DNA of 57,327 nt from the NCBI GenBank assembly GCA_016869025.1, contig VGFA01000016.1:1-57327 (forward strand), given 5' to 3'. The notes under the pieces were generated by a model that saw nothing but the letters and a program-made list of their open reading frames with translations, made no database searches and was not told where the DNA came from. This document shows positions 50,470 to 57,327 of the stretch, piece by piece (positions within the stretch are counted from its first letter, which is position 1; each line of letters starts with the position of its first letter). The position numbers and the translations under genes were made by a program. The DNA comes from Armatimonadota bacterium. GTDB lineage: Bacteria; Sysuimicrobiota; Sysuimicrobiia; Sysuimicrobiales; Humicultoraceae.

Positions 50470-51516
50470 TCACCCGCTCGCCCCGGGCATGAGCAGGGCC
50501 TTGATCGCGCGCCCCTCTGCCTGGGCCTCGAACGCCTCCTGCCATCGCTCTAGCGGAACCTCCATCGAGATCAGCGGCCGCGCCCTCACTCGGCCCGAGC
50601 CCATCAGCCGGAGCGCGGTGGTCCAGCTCGTGTGCCGGCTGCTGAACGAGAACTGCACCTCCAGCCCCCGGAACACGGCCGCATCCCACGGGAACTGCAC
50701 GGAGGGCCGCCCTGTGACACCCAGCACGCAGATCCTCCCGAGCCGCCGAACGAGGCGGGGCAGCATCTCCACGGCTGCGGCGGAGCCCGAGGCCTCGATC
50801 GCGAGGTCGGCGCCGGCACCACCGGTCAGGGTCATCACCCTCTCCACCAGGTCCTCCTCGGCGACGTTGACGACGATGTCCGCTCCCGTAGCCGCCGCGA
50901 CAGGAAGGCGCAGCGGCAGATCGGCCGGCGTGCCGCCGACGACTATCGGTCCTGCGCCCGAAGCACGCGCCACCTGGAGGCAGAGCAGCCCGATCGGTCC
51001 TGGCCCGGTGATGACCACGCTCTCGCCGGCGCGTACCCCGACGCGCTCCATCACCGAGTGGACGGCGATCGCCGTCGGCTCGCCGAGCGCGGCCTCCTCG
51101 AGCCCGAGCCCATCCGGGATCCGATGCAGCAGTCCGGCGGGCATGATGACGTATTTGGCGAAGGCGCCGTTCTGGCCGATGCCGGCGGCCCGCTTGTCAG
51201 GGCAGATGTGCCTGTTGCCGCTCCTGCACAGGAAGCAGACACCGCAGCTCCCGGTGCTGGTTTCGGAGACAACGCGGTCTCCGACGGCGTATCCCGTCAC
51301 TCCCTCACCGAGCGCGCTCACCGTCCCTGCAAACTCGTGTCCCAGCACAACCGGCGGCCAGTAGGGATGAGCGTCGCGCCATATGTGGAGGTCACTCCCG
51401 CAGATGGCCGCTGCGCCCACCCGTATCTTCACCTCGCCGGGGCCAGGCGACGGCTCCTCCAACTCGCGCAGCTCCACGAGCCCCTTGCCGCGTCCGACCT
51501 TCACGACACCCAGCAT
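50470..51516 (-). CDS. Zinc-dependent MDR dehydrogenase (sorbitol/threonine-dehydrogenase-like)
   Basis: This 348-residue medium-chain dehydrogenase has the catalytic zinc site ICGSDLHIW and GHEFAGTVSALG, the structural zinc set CGVCFLCRSGNRHIC, and the cofactor motif VVITGPGPIGLLCLQVARAS. These match polyol, L-threonine or L-idonate dehydrogenases. In context it probably oxidises the sugar or polyol imported by the upstream ABC transporter. The frame is open far upstream but there it shadows the permease genes. Confidence 0.92.
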   Translation of the reverse strand: MLGVVKVGRGKGLVELRELEEPSPGPGEVKIRVGAAAICGSDLHIWRDAHPYWPPVVLGHEFAGTVSALGEGVTGYAVGDRVVSETSTGSCGVCFLCRSGNRHICPDKRAAGIGQNGAFAKYVIMPAGLLHRIPDGLGLEEAALGEPTAIAVHSVMERVGVRAGESVVITGPGPIGLLCLQVARASGAGPIVVGGTPADLPLRLPVAAATGADIVVNVAEEDLVERVMTLTGGAGADLAIEASGSAAAVEMLPRLVRRLGRICVLGVTGRPSVQFPWDAAVFRGLEVQFSFSSRHTSWTTALRLMGSGRVRARPLISMEVPLERWQEAFEAQAEGRAIKALLMPGASG

Positions 51517-51584
51517 ATGCAGCCCCCCAGCGGCATCCGTCTCGGCAGCCCGCCTTCCGTGCGGGCGCCCCAACCGTCGTGTCC

Positions 51585-52436
51585 CTACTGCTTCACAGCG
51601 CCCGCGGTCAGCCCGGCAACCAGCCACCGCTGCATGAGCAGGTACAAGACTATCCCTGGAAACCCTCCCAGGAGCGCGCCGGCCATCAGCTCGGGCCAGG
51701 CGACGTAGAACTCCTGAACGGTCCGCGCGATCGCCAGCGTGACCGTCACCATACCCTCGCTGTGCGTCAGGGTCGCCACCCACAGCAGGTCTCCCCAGGC
51801 GAGCAGGAAGGCGAAGAGCATCGTCGCCACCATTCCCGGCCTCACGAGCGGCAGCACGATCCGAAAGAAGATGGCGAACCTGCCGCACCCGTCCACGGTC
51901 GCGGCCTCGTCCAGTTCGGTCGGGATCCCATCTATGAATCCCTTGAGCATCCAGGTGGCGAACGGCAGGCAGATCGTCAGGAAGGCGATTATCAGCCCTG
52001 TGCGGGTGTCGTAGAGACCTACCTCCGAGAGGATCCGGAAGTAGGGCCCCACCACCAGGACCCCGGGGAGCATCTGCGTGGTGAGGACTAGGCCCATCAG
52101 GAAGCCGCGGCCGCGCAGGGCGAAGCGCGAGAAGCCATAGCCCGCCATCGCGCCCAGCAGCGTCGAGATCAGGGCGGTCGTAGTCGAGACGATCGTGCTG
52201 TTGAGGAAGTAGGTCGCGTAGTTCTTCCTCACCCACATCGTGGTGTAGGCCTCGATGGTCGCGCGCTCCGGGAACCATATCACGGGGATGCGCAGCGCCT
52301 CTGTCTCCGTCTTGAGCGACGTCAGTATCATCCAGACGAACGGGAAGAAGACGAAGATGCCGACCAGGGCGGCGAAGGCGTACACGCCGGAGAGCACCAG
52401 CCGCGAGCGGCTGTATAGGATGGGCGAGTCGGTCAT
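51585..52436 (-). CDS. Carbohydrate ABC transporter permease, MalG/CUT1 type
   Basis: This 283-residue protein has six membrane helices and the EAA loop DEAATVDGCGRFAIFFRIVL near residue 200, typical of CUT1 inner-membrane subunits. The C-terminal LMQRWLVAGLTAGAVKQ is the classic MalG-type ending (QRxxxxGLTxGAVK). It pairs with the second permease just upstream. No ATP-binding subunit is encoded in this locus, so a shared MsmK/UgpC-like ATPase elsewhere is likely. Confidence 0.93.
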   Translation of the reverse strand: MTDSPILYSRSRLVLSGVYAFAALVGIFVFFPFVWMILTSLKTETEALRIPVIWFPERATIEAYTTMWVRKNYATYFLNSTIVSTTTALISTLLGAMAGYGFSRFALRGRGFLMGLVLTTQMLPGVLVVGPYFRILSEVGLYDTRTGLIIAFLTICLPFATWMLKGFIDGIPTELDEAATVDGCGRFAIFFRIVLPLVRPGMVATMLFAFLLAWGDLLWVATLTHSEGMVTVTLAIARTVQEFYVAWPELMAGALLGGFPGIVLYLLMQRWLVAGLTAGAVKQ

Positions 52437-52489
52437 CTCAGGCGGAACCCCGCGCCAGCATCCTCACGATTCACTCAACCCTGCCCCCA

Positions 52490-53371
52490 TTACTCCTGGC
52501 GGACGACCATCCGCACGTAAGGGATCGACACGAGGAGCAACAGCCCCGTCATGGCGATGGCCATCGCGGACGCGTACTCGAACTTGAAGAACTGGAAGTA
52601 CTGCTTGAATACCTGCGTGGAGAGGACCTCGGTCAGCGTGCCGGGTCCTCCGCCAGTCATCGCCTGTACGAGCCCGAACCGGCGGGCCTCCCAGATCGTG
52701 TCCAGCGCCAGGGCCACGATCATGACCCGCCGGAGCCCGGGCAGCGTCACAAACCTGAACCGCTTCACCGTCCCGGCCCCGTCTATTGCGGCCGCCTCGT
52801 AGAGCTCCGTTGGGATGCTCTGCAGCCCGGCGAGGAAGATGATCATCACGAAGGGAAACCCGCGCCAGACGTTCGCGAGTATGACGCTCGGCATCACCAA
52901 CCGCGGGTCCGTCAGCCACTCCAGCGGGTTGGCGATGGCCCCGATGCGGAACAGCGCGTCGTTCAACACCCCGTAGAGAGGGTTGAGCACCCACTTCCAT
53001 ACGATCCCTGCCACAACGTCGGGCACTACCCAGGGCAGGAGGGCCAGTATGCGGAAGGCCGTCCTGCCCCACAGCGGCCGGTTCACCGCCAGGGCCACGG
53101 CCAGCCCAAGGACAACATGCAGCGCGACACTGGCCGCAACGAACAGGACGGTCTGCCACACCACCTGGTGGAAAAGGCCGTCCCGGAAGAGCGTCAGGTA
53201 CTGAACCAGTGTCAGGCCTGCCCCGGCTGAGCCGCGCGGACTGAGACTGAACCGCAGACTGTGGTAGGCGGGGTAAGCCAGGACCGCCACGAGCAGGACC
53301 AGGGTAGGGGCCACGAAGACGTAGCCCATGTGCCGGTCGCGCAGTCGGGGGAGCCCCAGCGGACGCTTCAC
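52490..53371 (-). CDS. Carbohydrate ABC transporter permease, MalF/CUT1 type
   Basis: This 293-residue membrane protein has six helices and the EAA loop YEAAAIDGAGTVKRFRFVTL. It starts RDRHMGYVFVAPTLVLLVAV, the usual first helix of MalF/UgpA-type subunits. It lies between the binding protein gene and the MalG-type permease gene. A strong hairpin at 53410-53438 separates it from the binding protein gene. Confidence 0.92.
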   Translation of the reverse strand: MKRPLGLPRLRDRHMGYVFVAPTLVLLVAVLAYPAYHSLRFSLSPRGSAGAGLTLVQYLTLFRDGLFHQVVWQTVLFVAASVALHVVLGLAVALAVNRPLWGRTAFRILALLPWVVPDVVAGIVWKWVLNPLYGVLNDALFRIGAIANPLEWLTDPRLVMPSVILANVWRGFPFVMIIFLAGLQSIPTELYEAAAIDGAGTVKRFRFVTLPGLRRVMIVALALDTIWEARRFGLVQAMTGGGPGTLTEVLSTQVFKQYFQFFKFEYASAMAIAMTGLLLLVSIPYVRMVVRQE

Positions 53372-53409
53372 CTTGCCATCCTTTTGCTGACTTCTATCCT
53401 TTGGAAGCC

Positions 53410-53438
53410 CCGGGGGGCCGGTACGGCTGGCCCCCCGG
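53410..53438 (-). promoter_or_regulatory. Strong hairpin between binding-protein and permease genes
   Basis: CCGGGGGGCC (53410-53419) and GGCCCCCCGG (53429-53438) form a perfect 10-bp stem with a 9-nt loop. No U-run follows on the minus strand, so it more likely stabilises the upstream binding-protein mRNA or gives partial termination, a common way to make more binding protein than permease. Confidence 0.65.
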
Positions 53439-53477
53439 TCATCATGGCGTTGCAGTTCTGCGGCTTCGCGCTTCCTC

Positions 53478-54788
53478 CTACCGCGCCCCCAGGATCGAGT
53501 TCACGCGCGCGTGCGCGTCCGAAAGCGCCCGATCAGTGGCCTTCGCGCCCGTCATCGCCTCCTGGAGCGCCGTGGCAAACGCGTCGAAGATCTCGGGCCA
53601 CTCCTTGATCAGCGGCTCGAGGCGGGCGTGCTTGGTCTGCGCCCAGATGACGCGGGAGAACTTGTCGGTCTGCACCATGGGGAGCGAGTTCACGTCCTTG
53701 CGGGACGAGATCACCCGGTTGTCGTAGAAGAACTTCTTCTCGATCTCCTTGCTGCCCAGGAACCTGATGAACTTCCAGGCGGCCTCGGGATGCCGGGTAT
53801 GCGGGCTCATCAGCCATCCCGAGAGCCAGGCGGCCGAGATCTGCGTCTTGCCCACGGGCATCGGCGCCGCCTCAAGCGTCTCGGCGGCGTTCAGGCCCGG
53901 GTTGATTGCGTTGATGATCGGGTAGGACCAGCCGGAGCCGACCTTCATCGCGACGCGGCGGTGCGCCATCTGCGTGCGCACGTCGCCGGGACCGAAGGTC
54001 GTCACGCCGGGGGGCACGACCTTGTGAACCGTGACCAGCTCGATGATGTAGTTGAACGCCTCCCGAAACTCCCGCGAGTCCATCGCGGAGCGGCGGCCAT
54101 CAGGCGTCAGGATGTCCGCGCCGAAGCTCCAGACCACCGGCAGGATGCGCAGCGGCAGACCAGGACCCTTGGCCGCCGGTATGCTGAAGCCCCACTGATC
54201 AACGCGGCCGTCGCCGTCGGTATCGCGTGTCAGGCGCTTGTTGTACTCGAGGAACTCCGCCCAGTTCTTCGGCGGCTTGTTGGGATCGAGCCCGGCGGCC
54301 TTGAACATCTCGCGGTTGTAGATGATCACCATGGACATGTAGTCCTGTGGGAGCGCCATCAGGCGGCCCCTGTGGGTCATGACCTTGATGGCGGCCGGGT
54401 CCCAGGCGTCAATGAAGCCCGGCCTCTCCTTCTGGACGAACGGCGTCAGGTCCGCGGCGCAGCCCAGCTCGAAGAACATGGTGAGGGAGAAGTTGTGGAG
54501 CTTGACGACATCGGGCATCCTGCGGGCCGCGCACTCGGCCTGATAGCGTGGCTCCTTCTCGCCGTAGGAGATGGGCTCGGGGGTCACCCGGATGCCGGGG
54601 TTCTGGCTCTCGAAGACGTTGATCGCCTCGCGGAGCGACTTGCCCCAGACGGTCTCGACGAAGTGCCAGTTGGAGAATCGCAGGGTGACGATATCCTGCG
54701 AGCGTGCGGGCGTCAGGAACGAGGCCGCCAGCACGATGACCATCAGCGCGCCAAACGTGACGGCCGTGCGTGTGCGCGTCCTACGCAT
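53478..54788 (-). CDS. Carbohydrate ABC transporter extracellular binding protein
   Basis: This 436-residue protein has a signal peptide (RTRTRTAVTFGALMVIVLAA, cleavage near PARSQ) and the family-1 binding protein pattern: ITLRF-like VTLRFSNWHF, NVFESQNPGIRVTPEP, MSMVIIYNREMFKAAGLDP, PKNWAEFLEYNKRLTRDTDG. It captures a sugar or related solute outside the membrane and delivers it to the two CUT1 permeases. ATG 54788 has GGAGG 9 nt upstream. It is the first gene of the sugar locus, with its promoter at 54931-54960. Confidence 0.92.
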   Translation of the reverse strand: MRRTRTRTAVTFGALMVIVLAASFLTPARSQDIVTLRFSNWHFVETVWGKSLREAINVFESQNPGIRVTPEPISYGEKEPRYQAECAARRMPDVVKLHNFSLTMFFELGCAADLTPFVQKERPGFIDAWDPAAIKVMTHRGRLMALPQDYMSMVIIYNREMFKAAGLDPNKPPKNWAEFLEYNKRLTRDTDGDGRVDQWGFSIPAAKGPGLPLRILPVVWSFGADILTPDGRRSAMDSREFREAFNYIIELVTVHKVVPPGVTTFGPGDVRTQMAHRRVAMKVGSGWSYPIINAINPGLNAAETLEAAPMPVGKTQISAAWLSGWLMSPHTRHPEAAWKFIRFLGSKEIEKKFFYDNRVISSRKDVNSLPMVQTDKFSRVIWAQTKHARLEPLIKEWPEIFDAFATALQEAMTGAKATDRALSDAHARVNSILGAR

Positions 54789-54845
54789 ACCCACTCACCT
54801 CCAGGTTGAGCTTCGGTCCGAGCATGCCTTGCGGTTGCCCACGGT

Positions 54846-54914
54846 CAGGTCTCGGCGTGGTCCCGGGCCAGGTCTCAGCGTTGTCCACGGGCAGGTCTTG
54901 GTTTTGTCACGATA
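54846..54914. repeat. Three 23-bp repeats in the leader of the sugar locus
   Basis: CAGGTCT occurs at 54846, 54869 and 54892, exactly 23 bp apart, each followed by a related GCGTTGTCC-like stretch. The spacing is close to two helical turns, so a protein could bind all three on the same face. They lie between the likely transcription start and the binding-protein gene. Confidence 0.65.
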
Positions 54915-54915
54915 C

Positions 54916-54928
54916 GGACACCATGTCC
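54916..54928. promoter_or_regulatory. Palindromic operator candidate
   Basis: GGACA (54916-54920) and TGTCC (54924-54928) form a perfect 5+3+5 palindrome, just downstream of the -10 box and over the likely transcription start of the sugar locus. It is a fitting place for a repressor such as the IclR protein encoded in the operon. Confidence 0.45.
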
Positions 54929-54930
54929 CT

Positions 54931-54960
54931 ATTATGATACCAGCGCCCGAGTGTGTTCAA
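54931..54960 (-). promoter_or_regulatory. Sigma-70-type promoter of the sugar-transport locus
   Basis: On the minus strand TTGAAC (54960-54955) and CATAAT (54936-54931) are separated by 18 bp. This is the most AT-rich spot in the region and lies about 140 nt before the binding-protein start. TATCAT, three bases earlier, is an alternative -10. Confidence 0.55.
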
Positions 54961-55102
54961 CAGCCCACCTCTTCCTCCTGCCGGCCGAAGGGCCTTTCCT
55001 CCGCCGAGATGGAACCCCCAATCGAGTCACCTGATCTTGCCGCCGGGGGTCCCTTCCACCTTCACAGGCGTTGTGCTACGCTTCACAAGTAGCGCGCTTC
55101 GC

Positions 55103-55197
55103 GGAGGAGTACGGTAGCCTGGTAACCGGCCCGCCTGCTAAGCGGGTGGGCGGGTGTTGAGCCCGCCTCGTGGGTTCGAATCCCACCTCCTCCGCCA
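55103..55197 (+). tRNA. tRNA-Ser(GCU)
   Basis: The acceptor stem GGAGGAG (55103-55109) pairs with CTCCTCC (55187-55193), followed by discriminator G and an encoded CCA. The anticodon stem CCCGC/GCGGG encloses loop CTGCTAA with anticodon GCT. A long variable arm (GGCGGG...CCCGCC) marks a class II tRNA, and the T arm is GTGGG TTCGAAT CCCAC. It reads AGC/AGU serine codons. Confidence 0.95.
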
Positions 55198-55296
55198 GGG
55201 CTCTACACACCACCCCGGCACTTTGCTGCGAGTGCGTCATCAGGCCGTGGCAACATTGTGCGATCCCAGCCGGCAGACCCCAGGAGGTGAGCCCTA

Positions 55297-55707
55297 GTGG
55301 AGAGCGTCAACTACCTGGCCGTGCTCGTGGCGGCGATAGTCAACATGGCGATAGGGGCCCTGTGGTACTCCCCATCGCTGTTCGGCAAGGGTTGGATGGA
55401 GCTCGTCGGCATCCGCCCCGAGGACGCTGAGAAGCGCGCGGCGGGCGCCCGGCGGGCCTACTCCTGGACGTTCGTCGCGTCGCTCGTGATGGCCTACGCG
55501 CTCGCGCGGATCCTCTGGTACGCCAAGGTCCAGTCGCTCTTCGGCGGCGCCGCGATCGGGCTGCTCGCATGGCTGGGCTTCGTGGCCACGACCGTGGGCG
55601 CCAACTACCTGTTCGAGGGCCGGCCGTGCCGGCTTTACGCGATCAACGCCGGCTATCCGCTCGTATCGCTGATCGTGATGGGAGCGCTGCTGGCTGCCTG
55701 GAGGTAG
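55297..55707 (+). CDS. DUF1761-family membrane protein
   Basis: This 136-residue protein has four membrane helices and the DUF1761 pattern: VNYLAVLVAAIVNMAIGALW with the conserved WYSPSLFGKGWMEL, later GGAAIGLLAWLGFVATTVGA and YLFEGRPCRLYAINAGYPLV. The family function is not known. GTG 55297 has CAGGAGGTGAG upstream. It lies 100 nt downstream of tRNA-Ser and may be the first gene of a small operon with the next three. Confidence 0.88.
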   Translation: MESVNYLAVLVAAIVNMAIGALWYSPSLFGKGWMELVGIRPEDAEKRAAGARRAYSWTFVASLVMAYALARILWYAKVQSLFGGAAIGLLAWLGFVATTVGANYLFEGRPCRLYAINAGYPLVSLIVMGALLAAWR

Positions 55708-55726
55708 GTGTGGGAGGAAGAGGTCA

Positions 55727-55927
55727 GTGAATAAGAAGTGGGACGAGCAGTACGCCGAGTCGCGGATCCCGTCCGTGCAGGCCCTCCAGGACCCTCTGAG
55801 CATAATCCTGGATGGCCATGACGTCGCGGAGTCCCTTACCGCCCTGGTGCTCGTGGTGAGCGAGGCCTCTGACCCTGATGCCGAGGTCGAGTTCGTGGAG
55901 ATCTCCGATGGCGGTGGGCCGCACTAG
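55727..55927 (+). CDS. Small acidic hypothetical protein
   Basis: This 66-residue protein is acidic and has no membrane helix. The middle reads LTALVLVVSEASDPDAEVEF. GTG 55727 has GGAGGAAGAGG upstream. Spacing to both neighbours is 15-20 nt, which supports a real gene. I do not recognise it. Confidence 0.5.
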   Translation: MNKKWDEQYAESRIPSVQALQDPLSIILDGHDVAESLTALVLVVSEASDPDAEVEFVEISDGGGPH

Positions 55928-55942
55928 AGGGAGGAGATGATT

Positions 55943-56335
55943 ATGCCGAGCACGGTGGTGCACTTCGAGATCTACGGCGACGAACCAGAGAAGCTCGCGG
56001 GCTTCTACAGGGAAGTGTTCGGGTGGAAGATCGACAAGTCGCCCGAGATGGACTACTGGATGATCTACACCGTCCCCTCCGACGAGAGGGGGATGCCGAC
56101 ACAGCCCGGCGGCGTCAACGGGGGCATGATGAAGCGGCCCACGCCCGATGCCCGCGCCTGGCTGAACTACGTCTCGGTGGAGTCGGTTGACGCAACCGTT
56201 GAGCAGGTGAAAGCCCTCGGCGGCCAGGTCCTGCGGCCGAAGTCGCCTGTTCCCAAGATGGGCTGGTTCTGCGTGCTGGCCGATCCACAGATGAACGTCT
56301 TCGCGCTCTGGCAGGACGACCCAAACGCGGCCTAG
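55943..56335 (+). CDS. VOC-family protein (glyoxalase/dioxygenase fold)
   Basis: This 130-residue protein has the two beta-alpha-beta-beta-beta modules of the vicinal-oxygen-chelate fold: VVHFEIYGDEPEKLAGFYRE with VFGWKIDK, and later LNYVSVESVDATVEQVKALG and CVLADPQMNVFALWQ. This resembles the CFP32/LOC-type VOC proteins found in actinobacteria, which have no settled reaction. ATG 55943 has GGGAGGAG 6 nt upstream; ATG 55937 is less well placed. Confidence 0.9.
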   Translation: MPSTVVHFEIYGDEPEKLAGFYREVFGWKIDKSPEMDYWMIYTVPSDERGMPTQPGGVNGGMMKRPTPDARAWLNYVSVESVDATVEQVKALGGQVLRPKSPVPKMGWFCVLADPQMNVFALWQDDPNAA

Positions 56336-56387
56336 CAGACGGATAGGCCAGCGCTGAGGCCGGCCACCTTATAGAAAGGAGGACGCC

Positions 56388-56990
56388 ATGAACGCCAAGG
56401 AGACCGCGATTGTCTTCATCGAGTTCCAGAACGACTTCTGCAAGCCGGGCGGAGGCCTCTACGAGGCGGTGCGGGACCAGATCGCCACGCAGAACACCAT
56501 CGCCAACGCCCAGGACTGCATCCAGAAGGCGCGGGGCAAGTGCCTGACGCTGCTCGTTCCGATCCTGTTCGAGCAGGACTACTGCGACGCCGGGTGCGAG
56601 GGAGTGCTCGGGCCGATCCACGTAAACGCGATGAGCGCCAAGGCGTTCCGGAAGGGCACCTGGGGCGGGGAGATAATCGAGGAGCTGACCCCCACGAAGC
56701 CGGACATCGTTGTTGACGGTAAGCGGACCCTGGATGCGTTCCACTCCAGCAACCTCGACTTCCTGCTGCGGGTCAACTGCATCAGGAACGTCGCGTTCTG
56801 CGGCTTCCTGACCAACGTCTGTGTGGAGGGGACGGCGCGGTCCGCATACGACAAGGGCTACAAGGTCTTCCTGCTGAAGGACTGCTGCGCCGCGATCACG
56901 GCCGAAGAGCAGAAGTACGTAGAGGAGAAGTTCTTCCCGTACATCGGAGAGGTCCTTACCCACGACGAGTTCTTGAAGAGGCTGGAGTGA
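56388..56990 (+). CDS. Isochorismatase-family cysteine hydrolase
   Basis: This 200-residue protein has the catalytic Cys in CGFLTNVCVEGTARSAYDKG, the Lys in VVDGKRTLDAF and an acidic residue in FIEFQNDFCKPGG. That last residue is Glu where most isochorismatase-like hydrolases have Asp; a subgroup with FIE(F/Y)QN is known. Members hydrolyse amides, ureas or enol ethers; the substrate is unknown. The ATG at 56388 has AAAGGAGG upstream. It does not belong to the men pathway by sequence or position. Confidence 0.9.
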   Translation: MNAKETAIVFIEFQNDFCKPGGGLYEAVRDQIATQNTIANAQDCIQKARGKCLTLLVPILFEQDYCDAGCEGVLGPIHVNAMSAKAFRKGTWGGEIIEELTPTKPDIVVDGKRTLDAFHSSNLDFLLRVNCIRNVAFCGFLTNVCVEGTARSAYDKGYKVFLLKDCCAAITAEEQKYVEEKFFPYIGEVLTHDEFLKRLE

Positions 56991-57068
56991 TCGATCGGTG
57001 ACAGGAGCTCCAAGGCGAGAGGGTATCACGCCCAGGCGAGCCGGGCCGTGGCGGGTCTAGGGAGAAAC

Positions 57069-57077
57069 TGCTAGAAT
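57069..57077 (+). promoter_or_regulatory. Extended -10 promoter of tRNA-Arg
   Basis: TGCTAGAAT (TG-n-TAGAAT) lies 29 nt before the tRNA start, leaving a 5' leader of about 20 nt. No clear -35 box is seen, as expected for an extended -10. Confidence 0.5.
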
Positions 57078-57106
57078 ACCGTTGTCGGCGGCCGGCGCGA
57101 TGGCGC

Positions 57107-57182
57107 GCGCCCGTAGCTCAGTGGATAGAGCGTTGGCCTGCGGAGCCAAAGGTCGTGGGTTCAAGTCCCGCCGGGCGCGCCA
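57107..57182 (+). tRNA. tRNA-Arg(GCG)
   Basis: The acceptor stem GCGCCCG (57107-57113) pairs with CGGGCGC (57172-57178), then discriminator G and encoded CCA. The D arm is GCTCAGTGGATAGAGC with A20, an arginine identity element. The anticodon stem TTGGC/GCCAA holds loop CTGCGGA, anticodon GCG, reading CGC/CGU. The T arm is GTGGG TTCAAGT CCCGC. Most bacteria use ACG (inosine) for these codons, so G34 is uncommon. Confidence 0.93.
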
Positions 57183-57194
57183 GATCAAATGCAG

Positions 57195-57327
57195 TTAGGA
57201 CGGCTTTTCTGGCTGCTCACCGCACGCCGGTCCCCCGAGCCGAACGTAGAGAAGGGTTAGCGTAATGGCGACCCATGAAGCCCCGAGCCCGGTGGCAACG
57301 TACTGACCCACATGCGGAACCTTGCCC
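57195..57327 (-). CDS. C-terminal end of a membrane protein (partial, right edge)
   Basis: An open frame enters from the right edge on the minus strand and ends at TAA (57197-57195). The 43 visible residues include a likely membrane helix (YVATGLGASWVAITLTLLYV) and a short polar tail (GEQPEKPS). Too little is visible to name it. Confidence 0.4.
   Translation of the reverse strand, partial: GKVPHVGQYVATGLGASWVAITLTLLYVRLGGPACGEQPEKPS

Noticed and set aside
55103-55197. tRNA-Ser as an integration site for a genomic island
   Set aside because: I found no copy of its 3' end elsewhere in the window, and the only integrase is an integron type 49 kb away.
56388-56990. Isochorismatase acting on the MenF product
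   Set aside because: It is 22 kb from the men operon, has the FIEFQN variant typical of other amidohydrolases, and no siderophore genes are present.

Overview
This window is a high-GC bacterial chromosome segment with tightly packed genes, many 1-4 nt stop/start overlaps, and frequent GTG and TTG starts. Several gene sets point to an uncultured, anaerobic or facultative heterotroph: a complete-looking classical menaquinone operon except for menC, a pentaheme NrfA with its NrfH quinol dehydrogenase for nitrite ammonification, TRAP and ABC solute uptake, and many peptidases. A deep-branching high-GC phylum (for example Sysuimicrobiota, Armatimonadota or Chloroflexota) would fit, but I cannot place it from sequence alone. 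I see no rRNA, CRISPR array, prophage or intact insertion sequence.

Layout. 1-1.7 kb (minus): three Met/Gly/Trp-rich exported or membrane proteins (partial cupredoxin, SHOCT protein, two-lobed PepSY-like protein), probably for metal handling. 1.9-4.0 kb (plus): an AmmeMemoRadiSam-type radical SAM enzyme and a secreted PHB-depolymerase-like esterase. 4.4-6.1 kb: a decayed integron-like patch with HicB antitoxin, a HicA toxin broken by an amber codon, attC-like motifs, and an integron integrase that lacks its catalytic-Arg box and has a mutated HxxR His. 6.4-11.6 kb: a GH1 glycosidase divergent from an overlapping MFS / nitrilase pseudoenzyme / nitrilase / GNAT operon. 11.7-13.5 kb: nrfA-nrfH. 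13.5-21.7 kb: a hypothetical protein, Ndk, DUF3048, an OtsA-OtsB fusion, a shrunken BrkB-like protein, gamma-glutamyltranspeptidase, a small membrane protein and endonuclease III. 21.8-25.3 kb: an M24 / M14 / class-V aminotransferase operon.

25.3-34.7 kb (minus) is one continuous operon: tetR-menF-menD-menH-menB-menA-(PD-(D/E)XK nuclease)-menE::menG. The last gene fuses OSB-CoA ligase to the menaquinone methyltransferase, and a Cas4/RecB-like nuclease gene sits inside the pathway. A 35-bp tandem repeat covers the tetR start. Menaquinol from this pathway would plausibly feed NrfHA. 35-46.8 kb: an orphan coiled-coil membrane protein, an inositol-phosphatase family enzyme, GNAT, a metal-ligand-less M24 homologue, a histidine phosphatase, a PLP dehydratase, a URO-D family protein, a TAXI-TRAP transporter (binding protein, DUF1850, fused permease), DUF1844 and an M20 peptidase.

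46.8-54.8 kb (minus): a sugar or sugar-acid catabolic locus (CUT1 ABC binding protein and two permeases, MDR and SDR dehydrogenases, Ldh2-family dehydrogenase, IclR regulator, KDG-kinase-like PfkB), with a promoter, a perfect palindrome and three 23-bp repeats upstream. 55.1-57.3 kb: tRNA-Ser(GCU), DUF1761, a small ORF, a VOC protein, a cysteine hydrolase, tRNA-Arg(GCG), and a gene running off the right edge.

Two themes recur. Several enzymes have lost catalytic residues or whole segments (IntI, HicA, nitrilase 1, M24-like, BrkB-like). Short degenerate tandem repeats (15-35 bp, 2-4 copies) occur in at least seven leaders or coding spots.
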